From assembly GCA_023450745.1 (NCBI GenBank), contig JAEXGR010000080.1, forward strand, positions 1 through 64,000: a DNA stretch of 64,000 nt, written 5' to 3'. The stretch is from Synergistota bacterium (GTDB lineage Bacteria; Synergistota; Synergistia; Synergistales; Synergistaceae). The notes under the pieces were generated by a model. It searched no databases, was not told where the DNA came from, and saw only the letters and a program-made list of their open reading frames with translations. Position numbers and translations under genes: made by a program. Numbering within the stretch: the first letter of the stretch is position 1; each line of letters opens with the position of its first letter. This document shows, one piece after another, positions 8,980 through 17,507 of this stretch.

Positions 8980-11325
8980 ATGAAACAAATCATCAAGAAT
9001 AAAATTCTTTTATCAACGCTTCTGATATTGTTTATGGCGGGTAACTGCCGTGCGGCGCGTGCGGCAGACGCATCCGCAGGCTTGCCCCCTAAGGAAATCT
9101 CTAATGTTCGCGCCGAGCGCGAACAGGAGGCGGCGCACGCGGCAGACGCATCCGCGGAACTGCCCCTCGAGGGAGTTTCCGGCGTCAGCCATGACGAGCA
9201 AGGAGAGGCGCGCGCGAAGTTCGCCATCGGCAGTCCGGAGACGCGAGCGCACATCCAAAGCTGGGGCTTCCCCCATAAGGAGGGCGTCGTGCTGGTGCTT
9301 TGCGGCGGCGGCATGAAAGGGCTGTCGCACCTCGGCGTCTTCGAGGTGCTTGAACGCGAAAAAATCCCCGTGGCCGCCGTCATCGGCACGAGCATGGGCT
9401 CAATCATGGGCGGCCTCTACGCCGCCGGACGCACCCCCGCGGAGATGCGCGAGGTGCTGTCACGCGTAGACCTTATGGAGATCATGTCCGGGCGCAACCG
9501 GACAGATATCATAAACGGCTATAATAAGCCCGCCACTCCGGGCGATTCGCTCTTCTCCCTCACGATCGACAAAGACAAAAACGAGCAGGGACGCCTGGGG
9601 GCCCTCAACGCGAAAGACCTGTATACCTTCCTCAGCGATCTCACCTCCAGCGTGTCGGTGACGGACTTCGACCACCTCCCCATCCCCTTCGCCGCGGTGG
9701 CGACCAATTTGGGCAACGGAGATACCGTCATCCTGCGCAACGGGAACCTCGCCTCGGCGCTGCGCGCTTCAATGTCGATACCGGTCATCTTTGACCCCTG
9801 GCCGATGAATAATATGCTTCTGGTGGACGGCGGCCTGAAAGCCAACCTGCCGGTCCTCGAAGCGAAAAAGATCTTCCCCGGGCACCCAATCGTCGCCGTC
9901 AACCTGTCGCCAGAGGACATCACGAAGAAAAACGAAAGCTTCCGCACCATGTTCGATGTCGCGGCACAGACGCTGGACATCCTCATGGTGCAGCAGATAC
10001 GCAGAAACGTGGAGGCCGCGGACCTTATCATTACCCCTGACGTGAGCGGATTCAGCACCTTCGCCTCCGGAGGCTACGACAAGATAATCGATAAAGGAGT
10101 CGAAGCCGCCGAGGAAAAGGTCCCTGAATTGAAAAAGCTTGTCGAAGAAAAATGTCACACCTGGGATCACGGCAGAGTGGAACGCATTCGGCGGCACGGC
10201 CCCCCGACCGTCGCGGAGGTTCGTTTCGAGGGCGTCCCCGAGGGCATCGCGGAAGAGCTGCACGAAAAATATGAGGACTGGATCGGCAAACCGCTTGACA
10301 TGAGGCTCGTCGCCGCGACGGTGACGCAGATCTCGGCCCGCGACGATATAAAATCCGTCGACGGACGCACGGAAAATATCTCGCGCGGCTCGGTAGCCGT
10401 CGTCTTCCAGATAGAACGGCCCGCCAAATATGAATTCGGCATTGACGGATATGCGAGCAACCTCTATTGGAACCGCTGGATATCGCTCTCGGCGGTCGTA
10501 CACGATACTCTTATGGCAGGAGACTCAACCTCGCTCGAATACCGTTTCGGCACCACCTGGGGCGCGATGATGCGCTACTTTACGGTGGAGGACGAAAAGG
10601 ATTCCCAGTGGGGGCTGGTGGTCGCGGGACGGCGGGAGGAGTACGAGCCATATAATTACGGTACCGCCGAATTTGAACGGTTTACGGCGAAGGGCTCCTG
10701 GTACAAGCGGCTAAACAGCCGCTCGCGCATCGGAATCGGCTACGGCGCGCAGCGCATAACCTCGCTGGGAGACGAGGCGATCAACGATCACGGCCCGTAT
10801 CTCTCGTTCAGCTTCAACACCCTCGACGACCCGATACTGCCGACGAAGGGCATGGTCGTCATGAGCGATCTCTGGTTCCCAATAGACCATAACGTGGTCT
10901 CCAACACCCAGTTCCGCGCTTATGTCCCCTTCCTCAAAAAAGGCAAGGTGGTCTTGGCGGGCGGGCTCAAGACCGGAGACGCCGACAGCCTCGCCTACGC
11001 GGCGATGCTGGGAACGCGCGAGGAGCTCTACAGCCTCGGACAGCACCCGCTCGTCGGCGATCAGGCTTACTGGATTCACCTCGGCATAGAGCGGGCCTTT
11101 ACCCGTTCATGGTGGGGCGGCGTCAACGTGGAGATCTTCGGCAATTACGGGCAGGTCATGTACGACTGGAACAGCGCCGACAGCCGCTGGGAGGTTGGCG
11201 CGGCGCTCTCCGTCCCGACCAATAATTTCAGCGGCAAACTGCTCCTCGTCTACGACGACGACGGCGGATTTACGATCGGCTACACCATCGGCGTGCCGCG
11301 GTTCTGGGATGGGCCGCTGCCATAA
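8980..11325 (+). CDS. Patatin-like phospholipase fused to POTRA and Omp85-type barrel
   Basis: This 781-residue protein has a signal peptide (1-25), a patatin domain (about 100-390) and a C-terminal outer-membrane part. Catalytic motifs are visible: the oxyanion loop GGGMKG (109-114), the nucleophile elbow GTSMG with Ser138, and the DGG catalytic Asp near residue 283. After residue 400 a POTRA-like segment (PTVAEVRFEGVPEGI) leads into a long beta-rich domain typical of surface-antigen D15/BamA barrels. This order matches the PlpD-type (type Vd) autotransporting lipases. Residues 28-66 contain a duplicated AADASA-LP segment between signal peptide and catalytic domain. The gene stands alone between a divergent TRAP operon and a repeat-rich gap. 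Confidence 0.88.
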   Translation: MKQIIKNKILLSTLLILFMAGNCRAARAADASAGLPPKEISNVRAEREQEAAHAADASAELPLEGVSGVSHDEQGEARAKFAIGSPETRAHIQSWGFPHKEGVVLVLCGGGMKGLSHLGVFEVLEREKIPVAAVIGTSMGSIMGGLYAAGRTPAEMREVLSRVDLMEIMSGRNRTDIINGYNKPATPGDSLFSLTIDKDKNEQGRLGALNAKDLYTFLSDLTSSVSVTDFDHLPIPFAAVATNLGNGDTVILRNGNLASALRASMSIPVIFDPWPMNNMLLVDGGLKANLPVLEAKKIFPGHPIVAVNLSPEDITKKNESFRTMFDVAAQTLDILMVQQIRRNVEAADLIITPDVSGFSTFASGGYDKIIDKGVEAAEEKVPELKKLVEEKCHTWDHGRVERIRRHGPPTVAEVRFEGVPEGIAEELHEKYEDWIGKPLDMRLVAATVTQISARDDIKSVDGRTENISRGSVAVVFQIERPAKYEFGIDGYASNLYWNRWISLSAVVHDTLMAGDSTSLEYRFGTTWGAMMRYFTVEDEKDSQWGLVVAGRREEYEPYNYGTAEFERFTAKGSWYKRLNSRSRIGIGYGAQRITSLGDEAINDHGPYLSFSFNTLDDPILPTKGMVVMSDLWFPIDHNVVSNTQFRAYVPFLKKGKVVLAGGLKTGDADSLAYAAMLGTREELYSLGQHPLVGDQAYWIHLGIERAFTRSWWGGVNVEIFGNYGQVMYDWNSADSRWEVGAALSVPTNNFSGKLLLVYDDDGGFTIGYTIGVPRFWDGPLP

Positions 11326-11418
11326 TCCCCCAGAAAAATCGATAAATAGGGGTTTGGCGTTCAATCGCAAGAAATAATCCACCGTCAATTCGGCAGCTTC
11401 GGTTTAGATTTTGACCTT

Positions 11419-11742
11419 GGCTCCCTCACGAGGCGGCCAGAGAGCCAAATCAGTGTTTTTCTGATTTGTGCAATAAGTGAGGCAGAAAATCTTTGATTTT
11501 CGTAGCCAAACTTAGTTTTTTCATCATTCGGCTGGTTGTTACATCAGAGCTGGCCCGCAGGGCCTGAGGGAGTGTTGACCTTGGTTTGATGTTTTTATCT
11601 TCCCTTAATAAGGTCAACGTCAAAACTCCCTCCGACCCGGCGAAAACCCATCGCCGGCCCACCTCTGATGTAACTACCAGCCGAGTCGCACAAATCAGAA
11701 AAACACTGATTTGGCTCTCTGGCCGCCTCGCGAGGGAGGCTT
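11419..11742. repeat. Inverted pair of about 150-bp repeat elements
   Basis: The left copy begins near 11419 and the right copy, inverted, ends near 11742. The outer 50 bp match with only one or two differences (left 11420-11472, right 11689-11741; shared core GAGGCGGCCAGAGAGCC). The inner part also matches: GTTACATCAGAG at 11538-11549 against CTCTGATGTAAC at 11663-11674, and GGGAGT-TTGAC against its complement nearer the centre. The left copy carries about 55 extra bases (11475-11528). Confidence 0.85.
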
Positions 11743-11855
11743 TTAAGGCGCAAACCAAAATCGCTGAATACCGGCAGCTTGTTTTTTTGTAAGCAGATTG
11801 TTTTTTTGTAACTAGTACGCTAAACCCAAATTTATCCTTTACCCCATCGAAGATA

Positions 11856-11979
11856 AATCGGCGTTTAGACGTGCCGATGACGACGCGAAATAAAGCCGGA
11901 AAACCGCAGGCGCACTTTGGTGCGTCGAGGATTTTCCGGCTTTATTGAGCTAAGTCAGCGGTGCGTATAAACGCCGATT
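11856..11979. repeat. Nested palindrome and probable bidirectional terminator after hisF
   Basis: Outer arms AATCGGCGTTTA (11856-11867) and TAAACGCCGATT (11968-11979) enclose an inner perfect 15-bp stem, AATAAAGCCGGAAAA (11889-11903) with its complement at 11932-11946. The loop holds a further small stem. The structure ends at the hisF stop codon and could terminate the his operon on the minus strand. Confidence 0.75.
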
Positions 11980-12813
11980 TTACGCTTCGCCGCAGATGCC
12001 GAAGAACCCCACCTCTTCCGGCGTCATCTCATAGAGGACGGGGCTCTTTTCCGCGCTCTTCCTGACGGGAATGCCCCGCCCCGCAAGATAGTCTTTCAGC
12101 GCGGGAATCGGTATTTCGTTGAAGTGGAAGAGCGAGGCGGCGAGCACGGCGTCGGCCTTTCCCCGCGTCAGCGCCTCGTAGAAATGCGCGTACTCCCCCG
12201 CGCCGCCGGAGGCGATGACGGGGATGTTCACCGAACCGCTGATGAGCTCCGTCAGTTCAAGGTCGTAGCCCGCCTTCGTGCCGTCGTGGTCCATGCTCGT
12301 CAGCAGGATCTCCCCCGCGCCAAGCCGTTCGGCCTTCACCGCCCAGCAAAAGGCGTCCATGTGCTCGGGACGGCGGCCGCCCGCCGTGTAGACCTCCCAG
12401 TAACCGTCGCCCTTGCGTTTTGCGTCAATCGCCACGACGACGCACTGGCTGCCGAAGACCTTAGCTGCTTCGCTGATGAGGCCGGGATTTTTCACCGCCG
12501 CCGAGTTGAGGGATACTTTATCCGCTCCCGCGCGCAGTATTTCGCGGATGTCGCCGACGCTTCTGATGCCGCCGCCGACGGTGATGGGGACGAACACTTC
12601 GGCGGTGACGCGGCGCACAAGGTCCACGACGGTCTTTCTGTCGTCGCTGGTGGCCGTGATGTCGAGGAAGACGATTTCGTCGGCTCCCGCCTTTTCGTAG
12701 GCTTTCGCGCATTCCACGGGGTCGCCCGCGTCGCGTAGCCCGACGAAGTTCACCCCTTTAACGACTCGTCCGTCTTTTATATCCAGGCATGGTATTATTC
12801 TCTTGGCAAACAT
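11980..12813 (-). CDS. hisF: Imidazole glycerol phosphate synthase, cyclase subunit HisF
   Basis: HisF converts PRFAR and ammonia to IGP and AICAR in histidine synthesis. The 277-residue protein starts MFAKRIIPCLDIKDGRVVKG and has the twin half-barrel motifs and catalytic aspartates: CLDIKDG (first Asp) and LLTSMDHDGTKAGYD (second Asp). GGGIRSVGDI and ASGGAGEYAHF bind phosphate. The reading frame extends 29 codons upstream, but the ATG at 12813 has an AAAGGAGA site and matches the conserved family start. The upstream hisH ends 5 bp before it. The protein is about 20 residues longer at its C-terminus than usual. It is the last gene of the his operon. Confidence 0.97.
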   Translation of the reverse strand: MFAKRIIPCLDIKDGRVVKGVNFVGLRDAGDPVECAKAYEKAGADEIVFLDITATSDDRKTVVDLVRRVTAEVFVPITVGGGIRSVGDIREILRAGADKVSLNSAAVKNPGLISEAAKVFGSQCVVVAIDAKRKGDGYWEVYTAGGRRPEHMDAFCWAVKAERLGAGEILLTSMDHDGTKAGYDLELTELISGSVNIPVIASGGAGEYAHFYEALTRGKADAVLAASLFHFNEIPIPALKDYLAGRGIPVRKSAEKSPVLYEMTPEEVGFFGICGEA

Positions 12814-12818
12814 TTTAT

Positions 12819-13436
12819 TTATTCTCCTTTTGTAAGTTCGATGAAATTTTTTAATATCGTCAGTCCCGCCGCGCCGCTCTTTTCGGGATGGAACTGGCAT
12901 CCGAAGATGCCGCCCCGCTCCGCCGCCGCGTCGAAGATGATGCCGTATTCCGCGATGGCGCTCACGTCGGGGCGCGCCGCCGCCTTCACGTAGAAGGAGT
13001 GCACAAAGTACATATAGGGCCCGCGCGGCAGCCCCGCGAGCAGGCGGCTCTCTTTCAGCGGCGCGATGGAGTTCCAGCCCATGTGCGGTATCTTAAGCCC
13101 CATATCCGGCGGGAAGCGCCGCACGCGTCCTTGAAGGAGGCCTAGCCCCTCCGCCCGCGGGCTCTCCTCGCTCGACTCAAAGAGGAGCTGCATGCCGAGG
13201 CAGATTCCCAGCAGCGGCTTGCCGTTCTTCGCCGCTTCTTTGACCGCCTCTTTAAGGCCGCGCTTTTCCAGCTCGGCGGCCGCGGTGCCGAATTCGCCCA
13301 CGCCGGGCAGTATCACCGCGTCGGCGAGCAGGACCTCTTTCGCCGTGGAGGCCCGCATGTTTACGGCGCCGAGGCGGTCGAGAGCGTTTTTAACGCTTTT
13401 CAGGTTTCCCGCGCCGTAGTCGACGACCGCGATCAT
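12819..13436 (-). CDS. hisH: Imidazole glycerol phosphate synthase, glutaminase subunit HisH
   Basis: A 205-residue class I glutamine amidotransferase that feeds ammonia to HisF. It starts MIAVVDYGAGNLKSVKNAL, contains the nucleophile motif GICLGMQLLFE and ends with a FGCQFHPEKSG segment that carries the catalytic His and Glu. Length is normal for HisH (about 200). Its start overlaps the hisIE stop by 4 bp, so translation is probably coupled. Confidence 0.97.
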   Translation of the reverse strand: MIAVVDYGAGNLKSVKNALDRLGAVNMRASTAKEVLLADAVILPGVGEFGTAAAELEKRGLKEAVKEAAKNGKPLLGICLGMQLLFESSEESPRAEGLGLLQGRVRRFPPDMGLKIPHMGWNSIAPLKESRLLAGLPRGPYMYFVHSFYVKAAARPDVSAIAEYGIIFDAAAERGGIFGCQFHPEKSGAAGLTILKNFIELTKGE

Positions 13437-14071
13437 GATTTTTTCGCTCCCTGATTACGCGAGGCCAGCTCGCGCAGCACCTCGTCAAAGGGCACCTCCG
13501 CCGCAATGCAGGCGACCAGCAGATGGTAGAGGAGGTCCGCCGCCTCGTAACGGAAGCCGCCGCGGTCCTTCGTCGCGCAGGCGAGCGCCGTTTCGACGCC
13601 CTCTTCTCCCACTTTCTGAGCCACGCGCGAAAGCCCCGACCGGAGAAGGCGCGCCGTATAGCTGTCTTTCGGGTCGTCGTTTTTTCTGACGTTCAGATAG
13701 CGCCAAAGCCGCCCGAGGAAGGTAGCCTCCGTCGCCTCCGCCTCGCCGCAGAGACTGCGGTAGAAGCAGCTTCGCTCTCCCGTGTGACAGGCGGGGCCCG
13801 CCGGTTCGACGAGCGCGAGCAGGGTGTCGCCGTCGCAGTCGATCCGCAGCTCGCGCAGGCGCATCCGGCTGCCGCTGGTCTCGCCCTTGTGCCAGAGCTC
13901 GCCGCGTGAACGGCTCCAAAAGACCAGCTCGCCGCACTCCGCGGTTTTGACGAGCGCTTCGGCGTTCGCCCAGGCGGTCATCAGCACTTCGGCGGTGACG
14001 GCGTCCTGCACGACGACGGGAACGAGCCCCTTGTCGTCAAACTTTATCAATGAAAGGTCTATTTTAGTCAT
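13433..14071 (-). CDS. hisIE: Bifunctional phosphoribosyl-AMP cyclohydrolase / phosphoribosyl-ATP pyrophosphatase HisIE
   Basis: The 212-residue protein carries both second- and third-step activities of histidine synthesis. The N-terminal HisI domain (1-115) shows VLMTAWANAEAL, the WSRSRGELWHKGETSG motif and a Cys-containing CHTGERSCFY metal site. The C-terminal HisE domain (about 120-212) shows DSYTARLLRSG, QKVGEEGVET and YEAADLLYHLL. The fused arrangement is common in bacteria. It lies 20 bp downstream of hisA and overlaps hisH by 4 bp. Confidence 0.97.
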   Translation of the reverse strand: MTKIDLSLIKFDDKGLVPVVVQDAVTAEVLMTAWANAEALVKTAECGELVFWSRSRGELWHKGETSGSRMRLRELRIDCDGDTLLALVEPAGPACHTGERSCFYRSLCGEAEATEATFLGRLWRYLNVRKNDDPKDSYTARLLRSGLSRVAQKVGEEGVETALACATKDRGGFRYEAADLLYHLLVACIAAEVPFDEVLRELASRNQGAKKS

Positions 14072-14091
14072 TTATATTTCCCTCTTTATTG

Positions 14092-14808
14092 TCATTCCGC
14101 GCAGGCCGCCAAGGCCTCCGCAAGCGTTATGCCACCCTCGTACAGGCTTTTTCCGATCACGGCCGCGTCGACCCCGGCCGCCGCAAGCGCGCGGATGTCG
14201 TGGAGGTCCGTCACGCCGCCCGCCGCGGCGAGAAAGCGTCCGCGCGCGGCCAGCGCTTCGTATACGGAAGCCTCCGTGCCGGACATCATGCCGTCGCGCT
14301 CCGTCTGGGTCACGAGAAATGAGGAAAAGCCCATTTCCGAAAGCCCGGACACCGCCTCGGCGGCGCTTAGTTCCGTACTTTCGAGCCATCCTGAATGGAC
14401 GACCTTTCCGCCTTTTATATCGACGGCCGCCATTATCTTCTCTCCAAAACGCGCGCTGAGCGCGGAGGCCCGCTCCATGTCCTTGAAGATGAGGCTGCCC
14501 GCCATTACGCGCCCCGCTCCCGCCGACAGAGCGTCGGCGACCGCCCCGGCGCTGCGCAAGCCGCCGCCGTACTGCACGAAGAGCCCGAGAGCGGCGATCT
14601 CCGCAAGGACGTTCAGGTGCCGCGGCTCCCCCGCTTTCGCCCCTTCAAGGTCGACGATGTGGATATAGGGGCAGCCGGCGTCTTTAAAGCTCTTCGCCGC
14701 GTCGAGCGGCGAGAGCGCGTAATCGCGCCGGCGCGCATAGTCGCCCTGCGTGAGGCGCACGACGCGGCCGCCGTAGAGGTCTATCGCCGGCAGGATGATC
14801 ATAGCCAC
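14092..14808 (-). CDS. hisA: ProFAR isomerase HisA
   Basis: HisA catalyses the Amadori rearrangement of ProFAR to PRFAR. The 238-residue barrel begins MAMIILPAIDLYGGRVVRLTQGD and contains the first catalytic Asp in PAIDL, HIVDLEGAKAG, YGGGLRS, AVDIKGG and a second half AAGGVTDLHDIRAL with the phosphate loop. Length is typical. Its start overlaps the end of hisB by 10 bp within the operon. Confidence 0.97.
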   Translation of the reverse strand: MAMIILPAIDLYGGRVVRLTQGDYARRRDYALSPLDAAKSFKDAGCPYIHIVDLEGAKAGEPRHLNVLAEIAALGLFVQYGGGLRSAGAVADALSAGAGRVMAGSLIFKDMERASALSARFGEKIMAAVDIKGGKVVHSGWLESTELSAAEAVSGLSEMGFSSFLVTQTERDGMMSGTEASVYEALAARGRFLAAAGGVTDLHDIRALAAAGVDAAVIGKSLYEGGITLAEALAACAE

Positions 14809-15371
14809 AGCCCCTTTGTGCTGGGATCGACCGAGGCCGGGGCAAGCGCCTCTTTCAGCGCCAGCCCTACTCCTTTGAAGGCCGCCTCGGCGGCGTGGTG
14901 CGAATTGTCCGTCTCAAGCAGCGCGATGTGCAGCGTCAGGCCCGCCTCGCGCGCCAAGCCCGCGAAGAATTCCGGGACCAGTTCCATGTCAAAATCGCCG
15001 CATTTCTGCGAGGGGAACGCCCCCCGCCACCAGAGTCCGCCGCGGCCGCTGAAATCAAGCGCGACGCGCGCAAGCGAACCATCCATCGGCAGCAGCGCGG
15101 AGCCATAGCGGCGTATCGGCGCGGCGGCGGCCAGCTTCCGCAGCGCCTGCCCCAGCGCGATGCCGAGGTCCTCCGCAAGGTGGTGATAGTCTACCTCGAC
15201 GTCGCCGCGCGCCGCGACCGTTATCCCCAGCGCCGCGCGGTGACAGAGCAGGTCCAGCATGTGCGCGAGGAAGCCGCAGCCGATGTCGAGCGCGCGCTCC
15301 CGGCCTTCGCCGCTCAGCACGAGCTCGATCTGCGTCTCTTTAGTATTCCGTACTATCTTCGTCTCCATCAC
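14799..15371 (-). CDS. hisB: Imidazoleglycerol-phosphate dehydratase HisB
   Basis: This 190-residue, single-domain dehydratase forms imidazole acetol phosphate. The manganese-binding His clusters are present as VDYHHLAEDLGIALGQAL and TDNSHHAAEAAFKG, with GFLAHMLDLL near residue 30. No phosphatase domain is fused, so histidinol-phosphate phosphatase must be a separate protein; the HAD protein at 17508-18302 is a candidate. It overlaps hisG by 4 bp and hisA by 10 bp. Confidence 0.95.
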   Translation of the reverse strand: MMETKIVRNTKETQIELVLSGEGRERALDIGCGFLAHMLDLLCHRAALGITVAARGDVEVDYHHLAEDLGIALGQALRKLAAAAPIRRYGSALLPMDGSLARVALDFSGRGGLWWRGAFPSQKCGDFDMELVPEFFAGLAREAGLTLHIALLETDNSHHAAEAAFKGVGLALKEALAPASVDPSTKGLWL

Positions 15372-16006
15372 GCCGCCCTCACGACCGTGCCGATCGCGTC
15401 CACCACGCCGAAGAGCGCGTTCCAGCGGAGCTGCACGGAGGAAATCCCCGCGACGAGGCGCAATGAGACGGGCATCGTCTCTTTGATGACGCGCAGGCCG
15501 TTGGCTTTCAGCGTGCCCCCCGTCTGTACGACGTCGAAGATGCAGTCGGCCAGCCCCAGCGCGGGAGCCAACTCTACGGACCCGTTAAGTTTGAGCAGCT
15601 TTATCTGAATTCCCCATTCCGCGAAGGTCTTCTCCGCGAGACGGGTGTATTTCGTCGCGACTTTAAGCCCCATCAGCCCCGAGACGTGGCCGCAAAACTT
15701 TTCCGCCATCTCTCCGGGGCCGGCGACGGCCATCACGCAGCGGCCCCTGCCGGTATCGAGAAGCTCGGTCAGCGCGATTCCGGCCTCTTCTATCACGTCG
15801 TTTCCCGCAAGCGCCAGGTCGGCCGCGCCGTAGTGAACCATCGCGGGGACGTCGGAGGGCTTTGAGAGCAGGTAGCGGAAGCTCGCCTCCTCAATCACCA
15901 GGTTGCGCCCCGCGTTTTTCAGCTTCTCGGTGGGCAGCCCCGCCCGTTCCAGAATATCCACGCAGCTGTCGAGCGAACGGCCCGTGGGAAGTGCGAATGT
16001 CAGCAT
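15368..16006 (-). CDS. hisG: ATP phosphoribosyltransferase HisG, short form
   Basis: HisG starts the histidine pathway by joining ATP and PRPP. At 212 residues it is the short form, lacking the C-terminal ACT-like regulatory domain, and needs HisZ as partner; hisZ is directly upstream. Recognisable parts are the MLTFALPTGRSLDSC start, the DLALAGNDVIEEAG segment and the DCIFDVVQTGGTLKANGL PRPP loop region. The first 7 bp overlap the 3' end of hisZ. Confidence 0.96.
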   Translation of the reverse strand: MLTFALPTGRSLDSCVDILERAGLPTEKLKNAGRNLVIEEASFRYLLSKPSDVPAMVHYGAADLALAGNDVIEEAGIALTELLDTGRGRCVMAVAGPGEMAEKFCGHVSGLMGLKVATKYTRLAEKTFAEWGIQIKLLKLNGSVELAPALGLADCIFDVVQTGGTLKANGLRVIKETMPVSLRLVAGISSVQLRWNALFGVVDAIGTVVRAA

Positions 16007-17274
16007 GACAGTACCTCCGATTCAAACTCGTTCAATGAAATCTCGCGGCCGCCGGGGAGCTGAGTCACCCTTCTGCCGCCCAAATCTATCCACCATTTAT
16101 ATCCGCGCAGCGAGGCCGTCGAAAGCGACTCTTCCCTGTTCTTGGTCCAGCTCAGCTCAAAGGCGGTATTTTTTCTTGAAAGCGCGTCGGCATAGCGCAG
16201 CGCCTCCGCGTTGCCGCTCGCGCCGCCCCAGAGCATCATCAGCGGCGCGGGCGCGGGAGAGGCGCAGTGCGCGGCCAGCTCTTTCAGGTTGAGCGCAAAT
16301 CCCGCCGCCTGCCCCTCGATCCCCTCTTTGGCAAGCAGACCGTCGTAACGTCCGCCGCCGCCGAGCAGAACCCCATCGACCGACGAGTAGGCGTTATATA
16401 TCGGACCGCTGTAGTAGCCGAGGTCGCGCACAAAGCTCAGGTCTACGCGCAGCCGCTCCGCGTAGCCAAGCTTGCAGAGGCTGTCGCAGAGACGTTTGAG
16501 CGGCAAAAGCGCCCCGGGGCCATCCAGAGAGGCGGGCAAACCGCGGCCAGCGCCGGCGGCCTCATCCCCCTCGCAGGCGGAGACGTCCGCCGCCAGAAGC
16601 CCCATCGCCTCGCCGATCACCGAAACGTCGCCCTTGAGCGACGGCAGCCGCCCGAGCAGCCGCGCCTTTTTCTCCGGAAGCTCAAGCTCCGCCAGGATCG
16701 TGTTATATTTTGTATAGGCCCGCTCCTGCAAGGCTTCGATGAGTTCTGCCGCGCCTCTTGCGGGCAGTCCGCGGAAGATCGCCGAAAGGACGGAGACGTC
16801 GCCCAGCACAAGCGCCGACCTCTCGATGCTGAGCAGGTCCAGAGTACGCATCAGCAGCGCCGCCGTCTCCGCGTCGGCCCCCGTGTCCTCCCAGCCGATA
16901 AGCTCGACGCCGACCTGGTTTTCCTCCAGATTGTTCTTCGGCGGCTGCGGCACGGCAAAGACGCGGTCCGCATAGGAGAGACGCAGCGGCCGTTCGTTCC
17001 GCGCGTGGTGGCTCGCGAGATAGGCGACCGCCGAGAGCGTCAGGTCGCCGCGCATCACGCAGGGTTCGCCGAGCGGCGACATCAGAGGAATGAGCCTCCG
17101 CGCGCGCGCCGGCGCGATCTTGCTCCAGACGTCTTCCACAAGCTGGAACTCCGCGGGGCTGAACGGATGGTATCCGTAAAGGGAAAAGAGGTGCATCGCC
17201 GCGCCTCTGCAATACTCCATATTGGCCGCGATCTGCCCGCCAATATTATTACACCCCTTCGGATTCCTGTTCAT
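16000..17274 (-). CDS. hisZ: ATP phosphoribosyltransferase regulatory subunit HisZ
   Basis: A class II histidyl-tRNA-synthetase paralogue (424 residues) that forms the hetero-octameric enzyme with short HisG. It has the motif-2-like MSPLGEPCVMRGDLTLS region and the C-terminal GGGGRYDGLL loop typical of HisZ/HisS. No anticodon-binding domain is evident after residue 350, as expected of HisZ. The frame is open for 11 more codons upstream. I chose the ATG at 17274 because GAAAGG lies at good spacing before it; an upstream ATG abuts that site. First gene of the his operon. Confidence 0.9.
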   Translation of the reverse strand: MNRNPKGCNNIGGQIAANMEYCRGAAMHLFSLYGYHPFSPAEFQLVEDVWSKIAPARARRLIPLMSPLGEPCVMRGDLTLSAVAYLASHHARNERPLRLSYADRVFAVPQPPKNNLEENQVGVELIGWEDTGADAETAALLMRTLDLLSIERSALVLGDVSVLSAIFRGLPARGAAELIEALQERAYTKYNTILAELELPEKKARLLGRLPSLKGDVSVIGEAMGLLAADVSACEGDEAAGAGRGLPASLDGPGALLPLKRLCDSLCKLGYAERLRVDLSFVRDLGYYSGPIYNAYSSVDGVLLGGGGRYDGLLAKEGIEGQAAGFALNLKELAAHCASPAPAPLMMLWGGASGNAEALRYADALSRKNTAFELSWTKNREESLSTASLRGYKWWIDLGGRRVTQLPGGREISLNEFESEVLSC

Positions 17275-17299
17275 ATTCTTCATCCTTTCAACATTTTTT

Positions 17300-17329
17300 G
17301 CTATCATTTTACTTAGCTAAAGTGATAGC
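17300..17329. promoter_or_regulatory. Operator-like palindrome between divergent his units
   Basis: Arms GCTATCA (17300-17306) and TGATAGC (17323-17329) enclose TTTA and TAAA, making a 30-bp near-palindrome. It abuts the -35 box of the plus-strand promoter at 17330 and lies 26 bp upstream of hisZ, so one factor could control both transcripts. Confidence 0.5.
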
Positions 17330-17358
17330 TTGATAATTTCATAAGCGGGATATATAAT
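17330..17358 (+). promoter_or_regulatory. Predicted sigma-70 promoter for the HAD-hisC unit
   Basis: TTGATA (17330-17335) and TATAAT (17353-17358) are 17 bp apart. The predicted start is about 140 bp upstream of the HAD gene, leaving a leader with no clear structure noted. Confidence 0.55.
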
Positions 17359-17507
17359 AGCACTCGTTTGCCGCTTTTGCAAATATGAAACGTCAGAAAC
17401 CGGCAAAAACACAACGAGTAGGAGCCAGCTTCCGCCGCCGGGAAAACTTTTCGCCCCGCGTCACGCGCCCGGCAGCGGAAAAAATAACTTGGAGGAATCA
17501 GCGAGTG

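Larger units (their letters stand above)
11326..11979. other. 654-bp non-coding gap made of large inverted repeats
   Basis: The gap between the patatin gene and the end of hisF holds two separate palindromic units (about 11419-11742 and 11856-11979). The short open frames inside them follow the repeat structure and are not taken as genes. The two flanking genes converge here. Confidence 0.75.

Noticed and set aside
11450..11758. 102-codon minus-strand open frame
   Set aside because: It is composed entirely of the inverted repeat pair; the coding appearance comes from the repeat, and no ribosome site was seen.
16267..17316. 349-codon open frame opposite hisZ
   Set aside because: It lies wholly antisense to a well-supported hisZ, has an Arg/Gln-rich low-complexity product and no family motifs; it is a by-product of GC-rich codon use.
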